Shown one piece after another: positions 23,423-31,396 of a DNA stretch of 31,396 bases. The notes under the pieces were generated by a model. It was not told the origin of the DNA. It saw only the letters and a list, made by a program, of their open reading frames with translations, and did not search any database. Position numbers and translations under genes: made by a program. Location: assembly GCA_017462125.1 (NCBI GenBank), contig JAFTRQ010000092.1:1-31396 (forward strand), in the 5' to 3' direction. Source of the stretch: Clostridia bacterium (GTDB lineage: Bacteria > Bacillota_A > Clostridia > Oscillospirales > CAG-272). Position 1 is the stretch's first letter, and every line of letters begins with the position of its first letter.

Positions 23423-25354
23423 TCAGATCTCATAAAACGTTTTCGGCTTATTGACAAGGCGTTCAAGGGAGGCGAAGCACATATATTGGTCGAAATAGGT
23501 TGCAAGCTCGTACTCGTATTTGCCAAAGCTTGAGAAAAACTTTACGAAGGCTTCCTTGGCTTCAGAATCGTTGCCTGCCGCTTTCAGCAGCAGAACCTCG
23601 GCAAGGCCGTTACAGAATTCCATATGGCGTTTGAGCAATCTCATAGATACGGTCTGCGCGCGGTGAGGCATGATCCGATTCTCTTCAAAGATCGGAGCAT
23701 ATTTGGCGGTGATCTCCTTGACTTTGCGAAGCTTGGGCAGGTTTTCGGGGCTATAGAAGCCGTTCTGACCCGGCTTGCCCATCATATAATCGGGATCGAA
23801 CGCCTCGGTGATCTCGGTAAGATACGCGGCAACGTTCTCCCACGCTTTGCCGTATGCGTGAGTGAAATAGTCATTTTTGACATCCTCATAATCAACCTTT
23901 GTATCAAAAAGCGTTGCGGCATAAACGTAATAATTCAAGCCATTGGGGAAATAGGAGCGTTGGCTTCCGTCCTGAATGAGGCCGTCAAAGCCGTTAGCAT
24001 GATAGCCCTTGACGTCGTCGTGCAGAAGCTTGGAAAACTTCATCGCGCCGGGGTCACGGTATTGATGGAGCCAGAAATGATACTCGTAGACCATTGAAGG
24101 GCAATCCCCTGCTCGCTTCCATTCCTTGGCGTGATGGATATATTCTTCCACGGTCTGCGGGAACGGGGTCTTATTCAGCTCAAAGGGCTTCAGCTCGATC
24201 TCGGGCAGCTTTTCGGGAACGCAGGTGGTATAGGTACGTGTAATCGCCGCAAGCATAAAGGAAAAGCGTTTTTTATTGTTCAGCCTCTCTACAACGGGCG
24301 CCCAAGTGGTATCGGTGTAACAGATGAAAACGATGCGGGTATTCAAGCCCTCGGCTGTCAGTCTCTCATCGATCTCATTCAGCAGGATCACGTACCAATC
24401 GGAGGGCGTTTTTTTGCGGCAGGCATCACACTCGCAATGGTTGTGAGTAGCGTCGGCAAGCCAAACGTGGAGATAGTCCACGTTCTGATGCATTTTCGCA
24501 TAATTGGTGATATACTTTGCCACGATCGTGCGGGCGGCGGTGTTTGACATACAGAACTGCGTGTTGAGGGCTGTGCCTGCGAAAAGCCCTCTTTTCCCGT
24601 TCACCATAGCAAGCATATCGGCGGTCTCCTCGGGAACCTCAATGTCCTCCTTTTGCCAACCCTTGATCGACGAGATGCCGAAGGGCTCCGCTGTCCAACC
24701 ATGTCCCATATCGTGGAACTGCAATCCCCTTTTTGCGATCTCACATTCGCACTGACGCTTCCACTGCTTGACAGTGTCGTCATCAATAGGCTCGGGATCG
24801 CGATTTGCGCGGTTGTATACCGAGTTATAATATGAATTGTAGTAGGCCTTGGGATTGTCAAATTCAAGCATGAACACGTTCATACCGATCTTTGGATGAA
24901 AATCGATGACGTCAAGCATATTTTGCTGAAACTCCGCACCCTCGTTGCATTGACCGCGATAGCGGCAATCTGCCATCTTATGATATTTGACAGCCTGCAC
25001 CACACACACGGGGATGATCTCACCGTCAACTCCGGGGAAAAGCCAACGGCATCCGTTTTCACGGAGATAACGGTATACTGACAAAAGCACCGAACGAGGG
25101 TTACTGCCTGCAATGATACCGTTTTCGCCATCGGTATCAATGTGCAAGATATCATCAAGCTCTAAATCCTCCGCCTCACTTGTGTCGATATCGAAATCCG
25201 ACATCAATCCAAGGCGTAAGCCTTCTTTTGCGTCAGCATCATACTGAATTTGTATATCTCCACCCTCGGGCATCATCATACGGAGGTATTTTTTAAGCTC
25301 CTCAGCGGCAAAATCCACCGTGGGGTGTGATGTGATTTTATAAATACGGTACAT
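23423..25354 (-). CDS. DUF4838 domain-containing protein
   Basis: A 643-residue protein. The first 120 residues (ITSHPTVDFAAEELKKYL ... GLRLGLMSDF ... IIAGSNPRSVLLSVYRYLRENGCRWL) look like the alpha-beta domain found before GH20, GH67 and DUF4838 domains. The remainder matches the TIM-barrel-like DUF4838 pattern (LHVWLADATHNHCECDACR, VFICYTDTTW, MVYEYHFWLHQY, GFDGLIQDGSQRSYFPNGLN). The family is thought to act on carbohydrates but its reaction is unknown. No signal peptide is seen. The start is the ATG at 25352-25354 after AAAGGAG; an upstream extension of the frame crosses the promoter and is rejected. The CECDACR cysteines could bind a metal. Confidence 0.82.
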   Translation of the reverse strand: MYRIYKITSHPTVDFAAEELKKYLRMMMPEGGDIQIQYDADAKEGLRLGLMSDFDIDTSEAEDLELDDILHIDTDGENGIIAGSNPRSVLLSVYRYLRENGCRWLFPGVDGEIIPVCVVQAVKYHKMADCRYRGQCNEGAEFQQNMLDVIDFHPKIGMNVFMLEFDNPKAYYNSYYNSVYNRANRDPEPIDDDTVKQWKRQCECEIAKRGLQFHDMGHGWTAEPFGISSIKGWQKEDIEVPEETADMLAMVNGKRGLFAGTALNTQFCMSNTAARTIVAKYITNYAKMHQNVDYLHVWLADATHNHCECDACRKKTPSDWYVILLNEIDERLTAEGLNTRIVFICYTDTTWAPVVERLNNKKRFSFMLAAITRTYTTCVPEKLPEIELKPFELNKTPFPQTVEEYIHHAKEWKRAGDCPSMVYEYHFWLHQYRDPGAMKFSKLLHDDVKGYHANGFDGLIQDGSQRSYFPNGLNYYVYAATLFDTKVDYEDVKNDYFTHAYGKAWENVAAYLTEITEAFDPDYMMGKPGQNGFYSPENLPKLRKVKEITAKYAPIFEENRIMPHRAQTVSMRLLKRHMEFCNGLAEVLLLKAAGNDSEAKEAFVKFFSSFGKYEYELATYFDQYMCFASLERLVNKPKTFYEI

Positions 25355-25391
25355 AGTCTTTCTCCTTTCGCAACGTTTTCGCGTTATCTTT

Positions 25392-25420
25392 ATTATAAGT
25401 TCTTCCCCAATTCGTGTCAA
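25392..25420 (-). promoter_or_regulatory. Promoter of the DUF4838 gene
   Basis: On the minus strand: TTGACA (25415-25420), 17-bp spacer, TATAAT (25392-25397), both perfect. It shows that the DUF4838 gene is transcribed separately from the operon upstream. Confidence 0.85.
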
Positions 25421-25498
25421 GACCAATCTTCTCTCAAGATAACAAAATGTACGAAATATATCATTTTTCAAACCCTGTCAACAGAGCTCTGAGAGCGA

Positions 25499-26239
25499 TC
25501 AAACGCTCTCCTCCAGCACCAAAATATTCATTCGTCCGCTCCTGATAGTTCCTGCATCAATTGCAAGCATTCTATCACCGTAAAAGATGCTCGAATCTGT
25601 GGGAGATCTGGAGGGATCCACCGTATATCCCAGTCTTGTCGGGCGATGTCCGCAAACCACGGTCTTGCCCTCGGGCTTGGCAGAGGTCTTACAGAGCGAC
25701 ATCCATTCCGAAAAGCGCGCGCTGTGCCACGCTCTTGCATCGGCGTGTCTCCAATCATCTATCAGCTGCGGCGGATAGGCACCTACGACTGTGGGAAGCC
25801 AACCGTGAACGAAAACGTAATGCTCGGTCTCGAAATAATCCACCATTTCATCAACAAGAGCGCAAAGCTGATCTGCCATAGGCATTCCCTCCTCAGGCAG
25901 ACGGATCTCACCGTATTCTCCAATGCTTCCGATTCCGAAAAACTCCTCGATCGTAACGTCCGTACCGTTGCGAATGTCATACACGTTGGCTTGCTTCTCT
26001 GTCAAGATCTCTGCAAGCCGTTCGTCGTGATTTCCGCGGATCAGCACCTTATGCTTCAGATTCTTTATAAAGTCATAGACCTTTCTGTTTTCCCGTCCAC
26101 GGTCAAACAGGTCTCCGCAACAAACGAAAATGTGATCCTCGTTACTGTCATCAAACCCCGCACCGTCAAGCACTTCCTTCAGGATCGAATAATGGCCGTG
26201 AATATCAGACACCACGAACAATCGCTTCTGCTTACTCAC
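25499..26239 (-). CDS. Metallophosphoesterase (serine/threonine phosphatase/ApaH-like)
   Basis: A 246-residue calcineurin-like phosphoesterase with the full motif set: SDIHGH, GDLFDRG, RGNHDE, FVHGW and CGHRPT. Members dephosphorylate proteins, dinucleoside polyphosphates or RNA caps; the closest forms are PrpE/PrpA- or ApaH-like, and the substrate is open. The start is taken as the GTG at 26237-26239, about eight bases after GGGAGG located in the last codons of tatD; another GTG three codons earlier overlaps that site. The stop codon lies in a short hairpin (25491-25510, GAGAGCG/CGCTCTC). It is the last gene of the minus-strand run and its translation is probably coupled to tatD. Confidence 0.87.
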   Translation of the reverse strand: MSKQKRLFVVSDIHGHYSILKEVLDGAGFDDSNEDHIFVCCGDLFDRGRENRKVYDFIKNLKHKVLIRGNHDERLAEILTEKQANVYDIRNGTDVTIEEFFGIGSIGEYGEIRLPEEGMPMADQLCALVDEMVDYFETEHYVFVHGWLPTVVGAYPPQLIDDWRHADARAWHSARFSEWMSLCKTSAKPEGKTVVCGHRPTRLGYTVDPSRSPTDSSIFYGDRMLAIDAGTIRSGRMNILVLEESV

Positions 26240-26240
26240 A

Positions 26241-27116
26241 CTATCCACCTCCCGCCGTCAGCAATCCGAAGACACGCACCGTATTCTGATAGATCGCATC
26301 CTCAACGGAAGCATATGCTTCTCCTCTGATCTCGGCGATCCTACGTATTACCGCAGGCAGGATCAGCGAGGAATTACATAGCTTTCTGCGCTGTTTTCCG
26401 CTACATTGCAATTCATCAGTATCGGGCAGGACGAAGGGCGCGTCTGTCTCTACCAGAATAGAAGACAGCGGCACGTGCTTGACAGCGTCGCACAAGGCGC
26501 GTCCTTGCTCATCGTTACAAAGAAGCCTCCCTCCGATACCGATCGCAAAGCCTAACCCAATGTATTCCCGCGCAAGCTGAGCGTCTCCCGAAAAGCAATG
26601 CGCTACACCGCCGTGCAGGCGTGCTTTATGCTTTTTCAGAATTCTTAAGGCATCACGGTCAGCCGCGCGGACATGAAGGATCAAGGGCAGATTCAATTTG
26701 TCTGCAAGCTTGATTTGGAAAACAAACCACCGTTTCTGACGCAGACGGTGCTGTTGATTCCGCGGGTAATGATAATCAAGCCCCGTTTCACCGATGGCGA
26801 TCAAATCGGATTTTTCTGCATATTTTTCCACCGATCTTCGTTTTTCCCAAGCGGTATTGATGCATCTCGTAGGGTGAACGCCAACCGTTGCCCACATAAA
26901 ATCGGAATGCTCCGACACAATGGTCAGCTGCTTTTCAATGCTGTCAAAGCCGATGGAAGGCTCTATCACACCCGCAATGCCGTTTTTCTTCAGCTCCGCA
27001 AGCAATGCTTCCCGATCGGCACGGCACACCTTCATTGCTCCATTTTCCTCTCGAAGATACGGAATTTCCGTATCAAAGCGAGGATGCGCGTAGTGCGCAT
27101 GTGAATCTATGATCAT
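26241..27116 (-). CDS. TatD-family metal-dependent hydrolase
   Basis: A 291-residue TIM-barrel hydrolase. DSHAHYAH gives metal ligands His6 and His8; IGETGLDYHYP contains Glu110; ILHVRAA His148; VAHCFSG His173; and ETDAPFVLP Asp225. TatD proteins are Mg-dependent 3'-5' exonucleases or D-aminoacyl-type hydrolases in the cytoplasm. It carries an insertion near the N-terminus (about 14-35) and is longer than the usual 260 residues. The ATG at 27114-27116 follows AAAGGAGACAG; an upstream in-frame start overlaps the SGNH gene and is rejected. It begins 13 bases after the SGNH stop. Confidence 0.88.
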   Translation of the reverse strand: MIIDSHAHYAHPRFDTEIPYLREENGAMKVCRADREALLAELKKNGIAGVIEPSIGFDSIEKQLTIVSEHSDFMWATVGVHPTRCINTAWEKRRSVEKYAEKSDLIAIGETGLDYHYPRNQQHRLRQKRWFVFQIKLADKLNLPLILHVRAADRDALRILKKHKARLHGGVAHCFSGDAQLAREYIGLGFAIGIGGRLLCNDEQGRALCDAVKHVPLSSILVETDAPFVLPDTDELQCSGKQRRKLCNSSLILPAVIRRIAEIRGEAYASVEDAIYQNTVRVFGLLTAGGG

Positions 27117-27129
27117 TGTCTGTCTCCTT

Positions 27130-27837
27130 TCACAGCTGTTCGAGCGTAGCCTCAGCAAGGGTCTTCATTCCATTCGCATTGGGATGGAAGCCGTCGATCG
27201 TATCATACGGCTTTGCAGGTCGATACAGCTCGATCACGCGGCATCGATTTTCCTGTCCACAAGCACGTATTGCTTCGCAATATTCTTCAATATGCTTTCC
27301 TCCGAAGCGATACGGAAAGACGAAATTTTCATTATTACTGTGTGTGCTTACAGGCAACGTAAAGCACCAGAGCTCGGCGCACGGATATTGCTTTTTCAGC
27401 TTTTCAAGCATATTCCCATAAGCGACGGAAAAGACCGCAAGGTCTTCCCCCTCCGCATTGTCCGAGGGTGTGACTCTCACGCCGTGTCCCCAATCGTTGA
27501 TGCCCATAAAGATCATAATTACGTCGGGCGATCTGCCTTCCCTGCCAAGAGCCGAGGTGCGCTCGTCACTGCAACTGTAGGAAGGAATCATACAATCGGG
27601 GTGCTTTGACACCATACTGCCTGAAATCGAATTGTTCACCAAAAGCTCTCCGCCAAGCTGTGCGATCACCTGCCCCCACCAAGTATCCTCGGGGAAAAGC
27701 ACGTCCGCATCCAGCTTATTTACACCAACGTAAAACGCGGCCTCATTCGGCTCGCTGTACCCATCAAGCGTACTGATCGAATCACCTAAGATCGAAAAAT
27801 ATTGATTATGATATTGATTGTTTAAAGGCATATTCAT
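27130..27837 (-). CDS. SGNH/GDSL-family hydrolase
   Basis: About 235 residues. SILGDSIST carries the nucleophile Ser20, the block II glycine region is NNSISGS, GINDWGHG contains Asn114, and DGFHPNANGM holds the Asp215/His218 pair, so the catalytic residues are intact. Family members are esterases or lipases, often deacetylating carbohydrates or acting on lipids. No signal peptide, so probably cytoplasmic. Three in-frame ATG codons (27843, 27837, 27831) compete; 27837 is chosen because CGGAG lies about eight bases before it. The gene sits between the isoprenylcysteine methyltransferase-family gene and tatD. Confidence 0.83.
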   Translation of the reverse strand: MNMPLNNQYHNQYFSILGDSISTLDGYSEPNEAAFYVGVNKLDADVLFPEDTWWGQVIAQLGGELLVNNSISGSMVSKHPDCMIPSYSCSDERTSALGREGRSPDVIMIFMGINDWGHGVRVTPSDNAEGEDLAVFSVAYGNMLEKLKKQYPCAELWCFTLPVSTHSNNENFVFPYRFGGKHIEEYCEAIRACGQENRCRVIELYRPAKPYDTIDGFHPNANGMKTLAEATLEQL

Positions 27838-27885
27838 CTCCATTACTCCGCTATACTGCGGCAGAATCACATTTTAAATTACGTT

Positions 27886-28551
27886 TTACCAAATAAACGG
27901 CAGAATTCTGTACTTTACTCTCTTTTTATACTCAACGTATCCTGCGAGGCCTTTCTCAAGCACCTTCTCTTCGTTTACGATTCTGACGGCAATCACACCG
28001 ACATACGGAAGGAAGCAAAGAAGCGACCACCAAGAACCAAGTACAACAGGAATTGCAAGAAACAGCCAGACGGTAACTGCATACATCGGGTGACGCACGA
28101 TACCGTAAAGCCCCTTGTCGATCACCTTTTGGTTTTCTTGAACCTCCACGGTTCTTGAGAGATACGCGTTTTCTCGCATGACCTCAGCGTAAAGAGCATA
28201 GGAAATCAAAAGGATCACCGACGCAGCTGCCACAACCCACATCGGTACAATTGACCAACCGAAACGAAAGTCAAGTCCTGCCACAACAAAGCCGCTCATA
28301 AACAGCAGGCCCGAAACGGCAACGACCCCCTTTTGCGTATTCTCCTTCTCCTGTACCCCGAGACGCTTTTCCAGCAGGTCGGGGGCTTTCAAAAGCAAAA
28401 CTGCTCCAAGGATCAGCATAGGAACGAACAAAAGCCCGATAAACAGCCAACCGTTTGCATATCGAAGACCTCCTGCGGGGAGAAATATCAGTGCTCCCAC
28501 AAGCAAAAGTCCGAATATGAATTTTATGATTGCGTGAAATATCAGCTTCAT
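27886..28551 (-). CDS. Isoprenylcysteine carboxyl methyltransferase-family membrane protein
   Basis: A 221-residue protein with about five hydrophobic segments and a C-terminal SAM-binding signature LYGIVRHPMY (148-157), followed by two more hydrophobic stretches and NEEKVLEKGLAGYVEYKKRV, as in the ICMT/PEMT family. These bacterial proteins are predicted membrane methyltransferases for lipids or small molecules; the substrate is not known. AGGAGGTGA precedes the ATG. A possible promoter (TTGACA at 28603-28608 overlapping the SDR stop, with TAAATA 18 bp on) could give it extra expression within the operon. Confidence 0.85.
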   Translation of the reverse strand: MKLIFHAIIKFIFGLLLVGALIFLPAGGLRYANGWLFIGLLFVPMLILGAVLLLKAPDLLEKRLGVQEKENTQKGVVAVSGLLFMSGFVVAGLDFRFGWSIVPMWVVAAASVILLISYALYAEVMRENAYLSRTVEVQENQKVIDKGLYGIVRHPMYAVTVWLFLAIPVVLGSWWSLLCFLPYVGVIAVRIVNEEKVLEKGLAGYVEYKKRVKYRILPFIW

Positions 28552-28604
28552 ACGTCACCTCCTAATGATCCACTATTATATTTACTTAAACCGCGTCTGC
28601 AATG

Positions 28605-29396
28605 TCAACGCAAAATCATTCTGATTGCCCAAAGCTGCATACGTTTTGGCAAAGCGTTCAGCAAAAGCAGAAGCGGATTGCGGTTGATGCTATATGCAAA
28701 GGCAGGGTTGTTTTTTATCAAAATTCCAAGCGCTTTTTTCGCAATTTTTTCAGGCGGAATGCATCTTGCCTCCACACGGTTGACGATTCTTTTGAATCTG
28801 TCGGCATTACAGGTATACAGCTCTGTGCTTTCACAAAAGCGGTCCAGCGCATCGGTAGAAGCACCCAGCATCCCCGTATCGACCGCACCCGCACGAAGCA
28901 CCGACACCGATATTCCAAGCAATTGAAGCTCCATTCGAAGCGAATAGGCATATTTGTCAAGCGCCCCCTTTGTCACAGCATAAATGCCTGTGAACGGTAG
29001 CGGATCGAGCACCGCAAGCTCACTTGTGGTGATCAGAATACGACTGCCCGATCTCAGCAATGGCAAAAAAGCTTGGTTGATCAAAAACACACCGTAAAGA
29101 TTTACTTCAAAAATGCAGCGGAAGCTGTCGGGATCGATCTCGACCAAGGAATCGAGCATATAAACGCCCGCAAAATGCAAAATGGCAAAGAGCGAATCGG
29201 TTTGAGCCTGCACTTTTGCCAAAGCATCCCTTACACCGCCCTCAGAGGTAATATCCACCTCGATGGGTATGATATTGTCTTGCGGCTCACCGACTCTGCG
29301 GTCGAGAGCAAACACGCGGTATCCCTGCTTGCACAGAGCCTCCGCTGTGGCGCGACCCATACCGCCGTATGCACCTGTAATCAGAATATCCTTCAT
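28605..29396 (-). CDS. Short-chain dehydrogenase/reductase (SDR)
   Basis: A 263-residue classical SDR. TGAYGGMG (7-14) binds the cofactor, HFAGVY replaces the NAG motif, and the catalytic residues are Ser125 (TTSELA), Tyr139 and Lys143 (YAVTK). A strongly hydrophobic tail (NPLLLLLNALPKRMQLWAI) suggests membrane association, as in SDRs acting on lipid-linked substrates. Loss of the usual Arg or Asp contacts after beta-2 (FALDRRVG) leaves NAD versus NADP preference open, though the Asp favours NAD. It follows the PlsC-like gene by 62 bases and has its own CGGAGA site. Confidence 0.88.
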   Translation of the reverse strand: MKDILITGAYGGMGRATAEALCKQGYRVFALDRRVGEPQDNIIPIEVDITSEGGVRDALAKVQAQTDSLFAILHFAGVYMLDSLVEIDPDSFRCIFEVNLYGVFLINQAFLPLLRSGSRILITTSELAVLDPLPFTGIYAVTKGALDKYAYSLRMELQLLGISVSVLRAGAVDTGMLGASTDALDRFCESTELYTCNADRFKRIVNRVEARCIPPEKIAKKALGILIKNNPAFAYSINRNPLLLLLNALPKRMQLWAIRMILR

Positions 29397-29458
29397 TGCT
29401 GTTCTCCGTTCATTTTTTGACTTGTACTTTCAGTTTTTTAATTGTGGCAACGTTGCGC

Positions 29459-30283
29459 TTACATCGTTTTGCGATAGTTATCAATATTTTGATCCTCGTT
29501 ATAGGTGGGATCGCCCGGCTTGATGCCGTTCATTTCCTGCATAATACGGTAAGCACGTGCGCGAAGCTCGTCTGCCGCCGCGCGAGGATGCAAGGATTTG
29601 TCCGCATACAACGGCTCGGCAATATGCAGGTCTACAAACGGTCCTTTGCCAAAGATCTTTCGAAAGCCCTTACGGGGACGGAAGGACATAGAGATCGGGA
29701 TCAAAGGCTTATCATACTTCACGGCATACATAAACACGGCAGGCTTGAGTGGTCTGATATCGGGATAAAAATACCACAGCGAGCCTTCCGGAAAAACGTG
29801 CAGCCACCGTCCGCTCTCCACCACCTCGTCCATTCCGCGCTTGAAGGCGATCATAGAGTGAATATCACCCTCGGGGATCGGCATACCGCCGAGGATGCGC
29901 ATAAAGGGTTGAAATCCGCTCTCAAAATTGGGCTTCCATGCAGGAAAATAACTGATATGCGGGCGGATCGCTTTGAGCACACAAAGATAATCCCACATAA
30001 ATACGTGATTGGAGATCGTGATCGCGCCATTTTTCAATTCTTTTTTGTGTTTCTTGAGATTTTTGCGTCCATATATCCTCAATCCGTGTGTCAGATGCGT
30101 CAAGGGAAACACCACAAGATGGAGCAATGCGGCAACCAACGCTCGCTTGATGCGAAACCATACGCCACGCGGCATATAATCGTAATTCTCATCCAGATAA
30201 AGCTCGCGCGTGCGCTTGAGCACCAGCATATGTTGATCGCTGCGTTCGGGATACGTATAATCCAGGCTGTGACGGTAATACAT
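29459..30283 (-). CDS. PlsC-like 1-acylglycerol-3-phosphate acyltransferase
   Basis: A 274-residue acyltransferase with a membrane-binding helix (about 48-66), NHVFMWD carrying the catalytic HX4D (His93, Asp98), and FPEGS (164-168), the substrate-binding motif, as in PlsC and related lipid acyltransferases. It probably acylates a glycerol-phosphate or another lipid precursor at the inner membrane face. The ATG at 30281-30283 follows GGAGTTTGACT; an in-frame TTG two codons upstream is rejected. It is the first gene of the minus-strand lipid-flavoured run, under a consensus promoter. Longer-than-typical N- and C-terminal extensions suggest a role other than the main PlsC. Confidence 0.87.
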   Translation of the reverse strand: MYYRHSLDYTYPERSDQHMLVLKRTRELYLDENYDYMPRGVWFRIKRALVAALLHLVVFPLTHLTHGLRIYGRKNLKKHKKELKNGAITISNHVFMWDYLCVLKAIRPHISYFPAWKPNFESGFQPFMRILGGMPIPEGDIHSMIAFKRGMDEVVESGRWLHVFPEGSLWYFYPDIRPLKPAVFMYAVKYDKPLIPISMSFRPRKGFRKIFGKGPFVDLHIAEPLYADKSLHPRAAADELRARAYRIMQEMNGIKPGDPTYNEDQNIDNYRKTM

Positions 30284-30349
30284 AGTCAAACTCCTTGCTT
30301 TTCTGTCAGATATACCGTTGTACGGCTTCGAACCGATTGAACCATTATA

Positions 30350-30378
30350 ATTATATCACGTTTTCATTTTTCTGTCAA
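30350..30378 (-). promoter_or_regulatory. Promoter of the PlsC-led operon
   Basis: On the minus strand: TTGACA (30373-30378), 17-bp spacer, TATAAT (30350-30355). A second TATAAT lies six bases on. Confidence 0.82.
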
Positions 30379-30421
30379 GATTTCCGTTATCATAGCATCG
30401 ATCGCATTTTCACGAAAGCTC

Positions 30422-30450
30422 TTGACTTTTCTTGCTTTTTGCAGTATAAT
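30422..30450 (+). promoter_or_regulatory. Promoter of pnuC, with dyad over the -10 box
   Basis: TTGACT (30422-30427), 17-bp spacer, TATAAT (30445-30450). The 7-bp arms GCAGTAT (30441-30447) and ATACTGC (30467-30473) form an inverted repeat that covers the -10 box and start site, a plausible repressor site. Confidence 0.75.
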
Positions 30451-30456
30451 AACAGT

Positions 30457-30557
30457 AATAATCATAATACTGCCACCGGGTAGATGATGCAAGTATATAA
30501 TACGGGCATCCGTAACGTACGTTAGGTCTTTGAAGTACGTTTACGGATGCCTTTTTT
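30457..30557 (+). promoter_or_regulatory. Attenuator-type leader upstream of pnuC
   Basis: A strong intrinsic terminator lies immediately before the pnuC ribosome binding site: GGCATCCGTAACGTAC (30505-30520) pairs with GTACGTTTACGGATGCC (30535-30551) with one bulge, and six T's follow (30552-30557). An alternative hairpin uses the same left arm: GATGC (30486-30490) with GCATC (30506-30510), and inside it GTAT (30493-30496) with ATAC (30500-30503). The two structures exclude each other, so this looks like a transcription-attenuation riboswitch or protein-controlled leader. NAD-related control is the natural guess; I cannot match it to a known riboswitch class. Confidence 0.7.
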
Positions 30558-30566
30558 GGAGAAACT

Positions 30567-31247
30567 ATGAAACGGATTTTAAAATACTTTTCGCCCCTTG
30601 AGTGGAGCTTGTGGCTCTCGTCCATACTCTTGATCATTCTCTTTTTCTGCCTTTTTGACCGCGATGGGTATCTCACCCTCGCATCCTCGCTGATCGGCGT
30701 GACCTCGCTGATCTTTGCCGCCAAGGGAAGCCCGATCGGCCCCTTGCTAATGGTATTATTTAGTGTTTTATACGGAATCATTTCGCTCTCATTTTCTTAT
30801 TACGGTGAGATGATAACCTATATCGGAATGACCCTGCCGATGTCGGTCATAGCGCTTGTATCTTGGCTCAAAAACCCTTATGAGGGAAAGAAAAGCGAGG
30901 TTAAGGTCAACAAGCTCACCAAAAAAGAAGCTGTCCTTGCCCTTATTCTTACCGCCGCTGTTACCGCAGTATTCTACTTCATTCTTGATGCCTTTGATAC
31001 CGCAAATATCGTTCCGAGCACGGTCTCGGTGACTACAAGCTTTCTTGCTGTCTATCTGACCTGGCGCAGAAGTCCTTACTACGCTCTCGCCTACGCTGCA
31101 AACGACGTTGTGCTTATCATTCTGTGGATAATGGCAACCCTGCAAGATCTCTCCTATCTGTCGGTCACCGTCTGCTTTGCCGTCTTTCTCGTCAACGATC
31201 TTTACGGTTTTATAAGTTGGAGAAAAATGGCAAAAAGGCAAGAATAA
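30567..31247 (+). CDS. pnuC: PnuC-family nicotinamide riboside transporter
   Basis: A 226-residue membrane protein with about seven hydrophobic segments. FDRDGYLTLASSLIGVTSLIFAAKG, then FSVLYGIISLSFSYYGEM, and the C-terminal AYAANDVVLIILWI ... VNDLYGFISWRKM match the PnuC family, including its Trp-Arg-rich C-terminus. PnuC carries out facilitated uptake of nicotinamide riboside for NAD synthesis; related family members carry thiamine or other vitamins. GGAG lies seven bases before the ATG, directly after the leader's terminator, so expression probably depends on anti-termination. No NadR or other NAD gene is adjacent. Confidence 0.88.
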   Translation: MKRILKYFSPLEWSLWLSSILLIILFFCLFDRDGYLTLASSLIGVTSLIFAAKGSPIGPLLMVLFSVLYGIISLSFSYYGEMITYIGMTLPMSVIALVSWLKNPYEGKKSEVKVNKLTKKEAVLALILTAAVTAVFYFILDAFDTANIVPSTVSVTTSFLAVYLTWRRSPYYALAYAANDVVLIILWIMATLQDLSYLSVTVCFAVFLVNDLYGFISWRKMAKRQE

Positions 31248-31291
31248 GCAACCGTAAAAGGGGCTGAGTCATTAACTTAGTCTAAGAAAAA

Positions 31292-31332
31292 AAACGGATA
31301 CTCTTTACCGAAAAGGTATTGAGTATCCGTTT
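31292..31332 (+). terminator. Terminator after pnuC
   Basis: Arms AAACGGATACTC (31292-31303) and GAGTATCCGTTT (31321-31332) are perfect; the loop can form an extra TACC/GGTA pairing. TTTGCTTTGTT follows. The last 60 bases of the window are AT-rich and hold no gene I can see. Confidence 0.75.
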
Positions 31333-31396
31333 GCTTTGTTGTATAATTAAATCACCACAAAATAACACACAAGAAAGCGAGATAATTATACACCAA

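Noticed and set aside
28603..28608. Strong internal promoter before the ICMT-family gene
   Set aside because: TTGACA is present, but the good TATAAT is 22 bp away and the alternative at 18 bp (TAAATA) is weak; mentioned only as a possibility in the gene entry.

Overview
The window looks like a chromosomal segment of an uncultured anaerobic Clostridia-type Firmicute, probably an Oscillospirales- or Christensenellales-like gut or rumen bacterium. The reasons are strong AGGAGG-type ribosome binding sites, very regular sigma-A promoters (TTGACA, 17 bp, TATAAT before many genes), simple hairpin terminators, many XRE regulators, and families common in that group (GH36, DUF4838, L-cysteine desulfidase, ECF S component, DUF6061-like). 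This is inference from gene content; no rRNA or other phylogenetic marker is present.

Layout. 1-400: the cut-off start of a DUF6061-like small protein and an XRE gene reduced to its DNA-binding domain. 543-6678: a GH36 alpha-galactosidase-type enzyme and a 1258-residue lipoprotein, divergently transcribed. 6749-9630: a large XRE/helical-repeat regulator, then a two-gene unit (sugar-phosphate isomerase-like TIM barrel and an EEP-family phosphatase/nuclease). 9775-13413: a KDPG/KDPGal aldolase and 2-dehydro-3-deoxygalactonokinase operon, a DeoR regulator, and a divergent GpsA-like dehydrogenase. 13414-15679: a repeat-rich stretch around an FAD-dependent oxidoreductase. 15680-18950: an AT-richer XRE regulator, an L-cysteine desulfidase and an HExxH metallopeptidase. 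18995-22454: glyA-guaB, then a separate ECF S component. 22629-25420: a CwlD/AmiC-type amidase and a DUF4838 protein. 25499-30378: a six-gene minus-strand run (PlsC-like acyltransferase, SDR, isoprenylcysteine methyltransferase family, SGNH hydrolase, TatD, metallophosphoesterase). 30422-31332: a PnuC-type transporter behind an attenuator-like leader.

How the genes work together. Much of the region concerns carbohydrate use: glycan hydrolysis (GH36), possible surface binding (the lipoprotein), and sugar-acid breakdown to pyruvate and glyceraldehyde-3-phosphate (DgoK plus aldolase), with a DeoR regulator nearby. Housekeeping metabolism (glyA, guaB, pnuC, cyuA) is interleaved.

The least ordinary elements are an inverted pair of about 140-bp repeats whose internal hairpins show compensatory base changes (13440-13894), a second compact palindromic repeat (15291-15414), and a mutually exclusive antiterminator/terminator leader ahead of pnuC (30457-30557). 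I saw no CRISPR array, tRNA, rRNA, transposase or phage gene.
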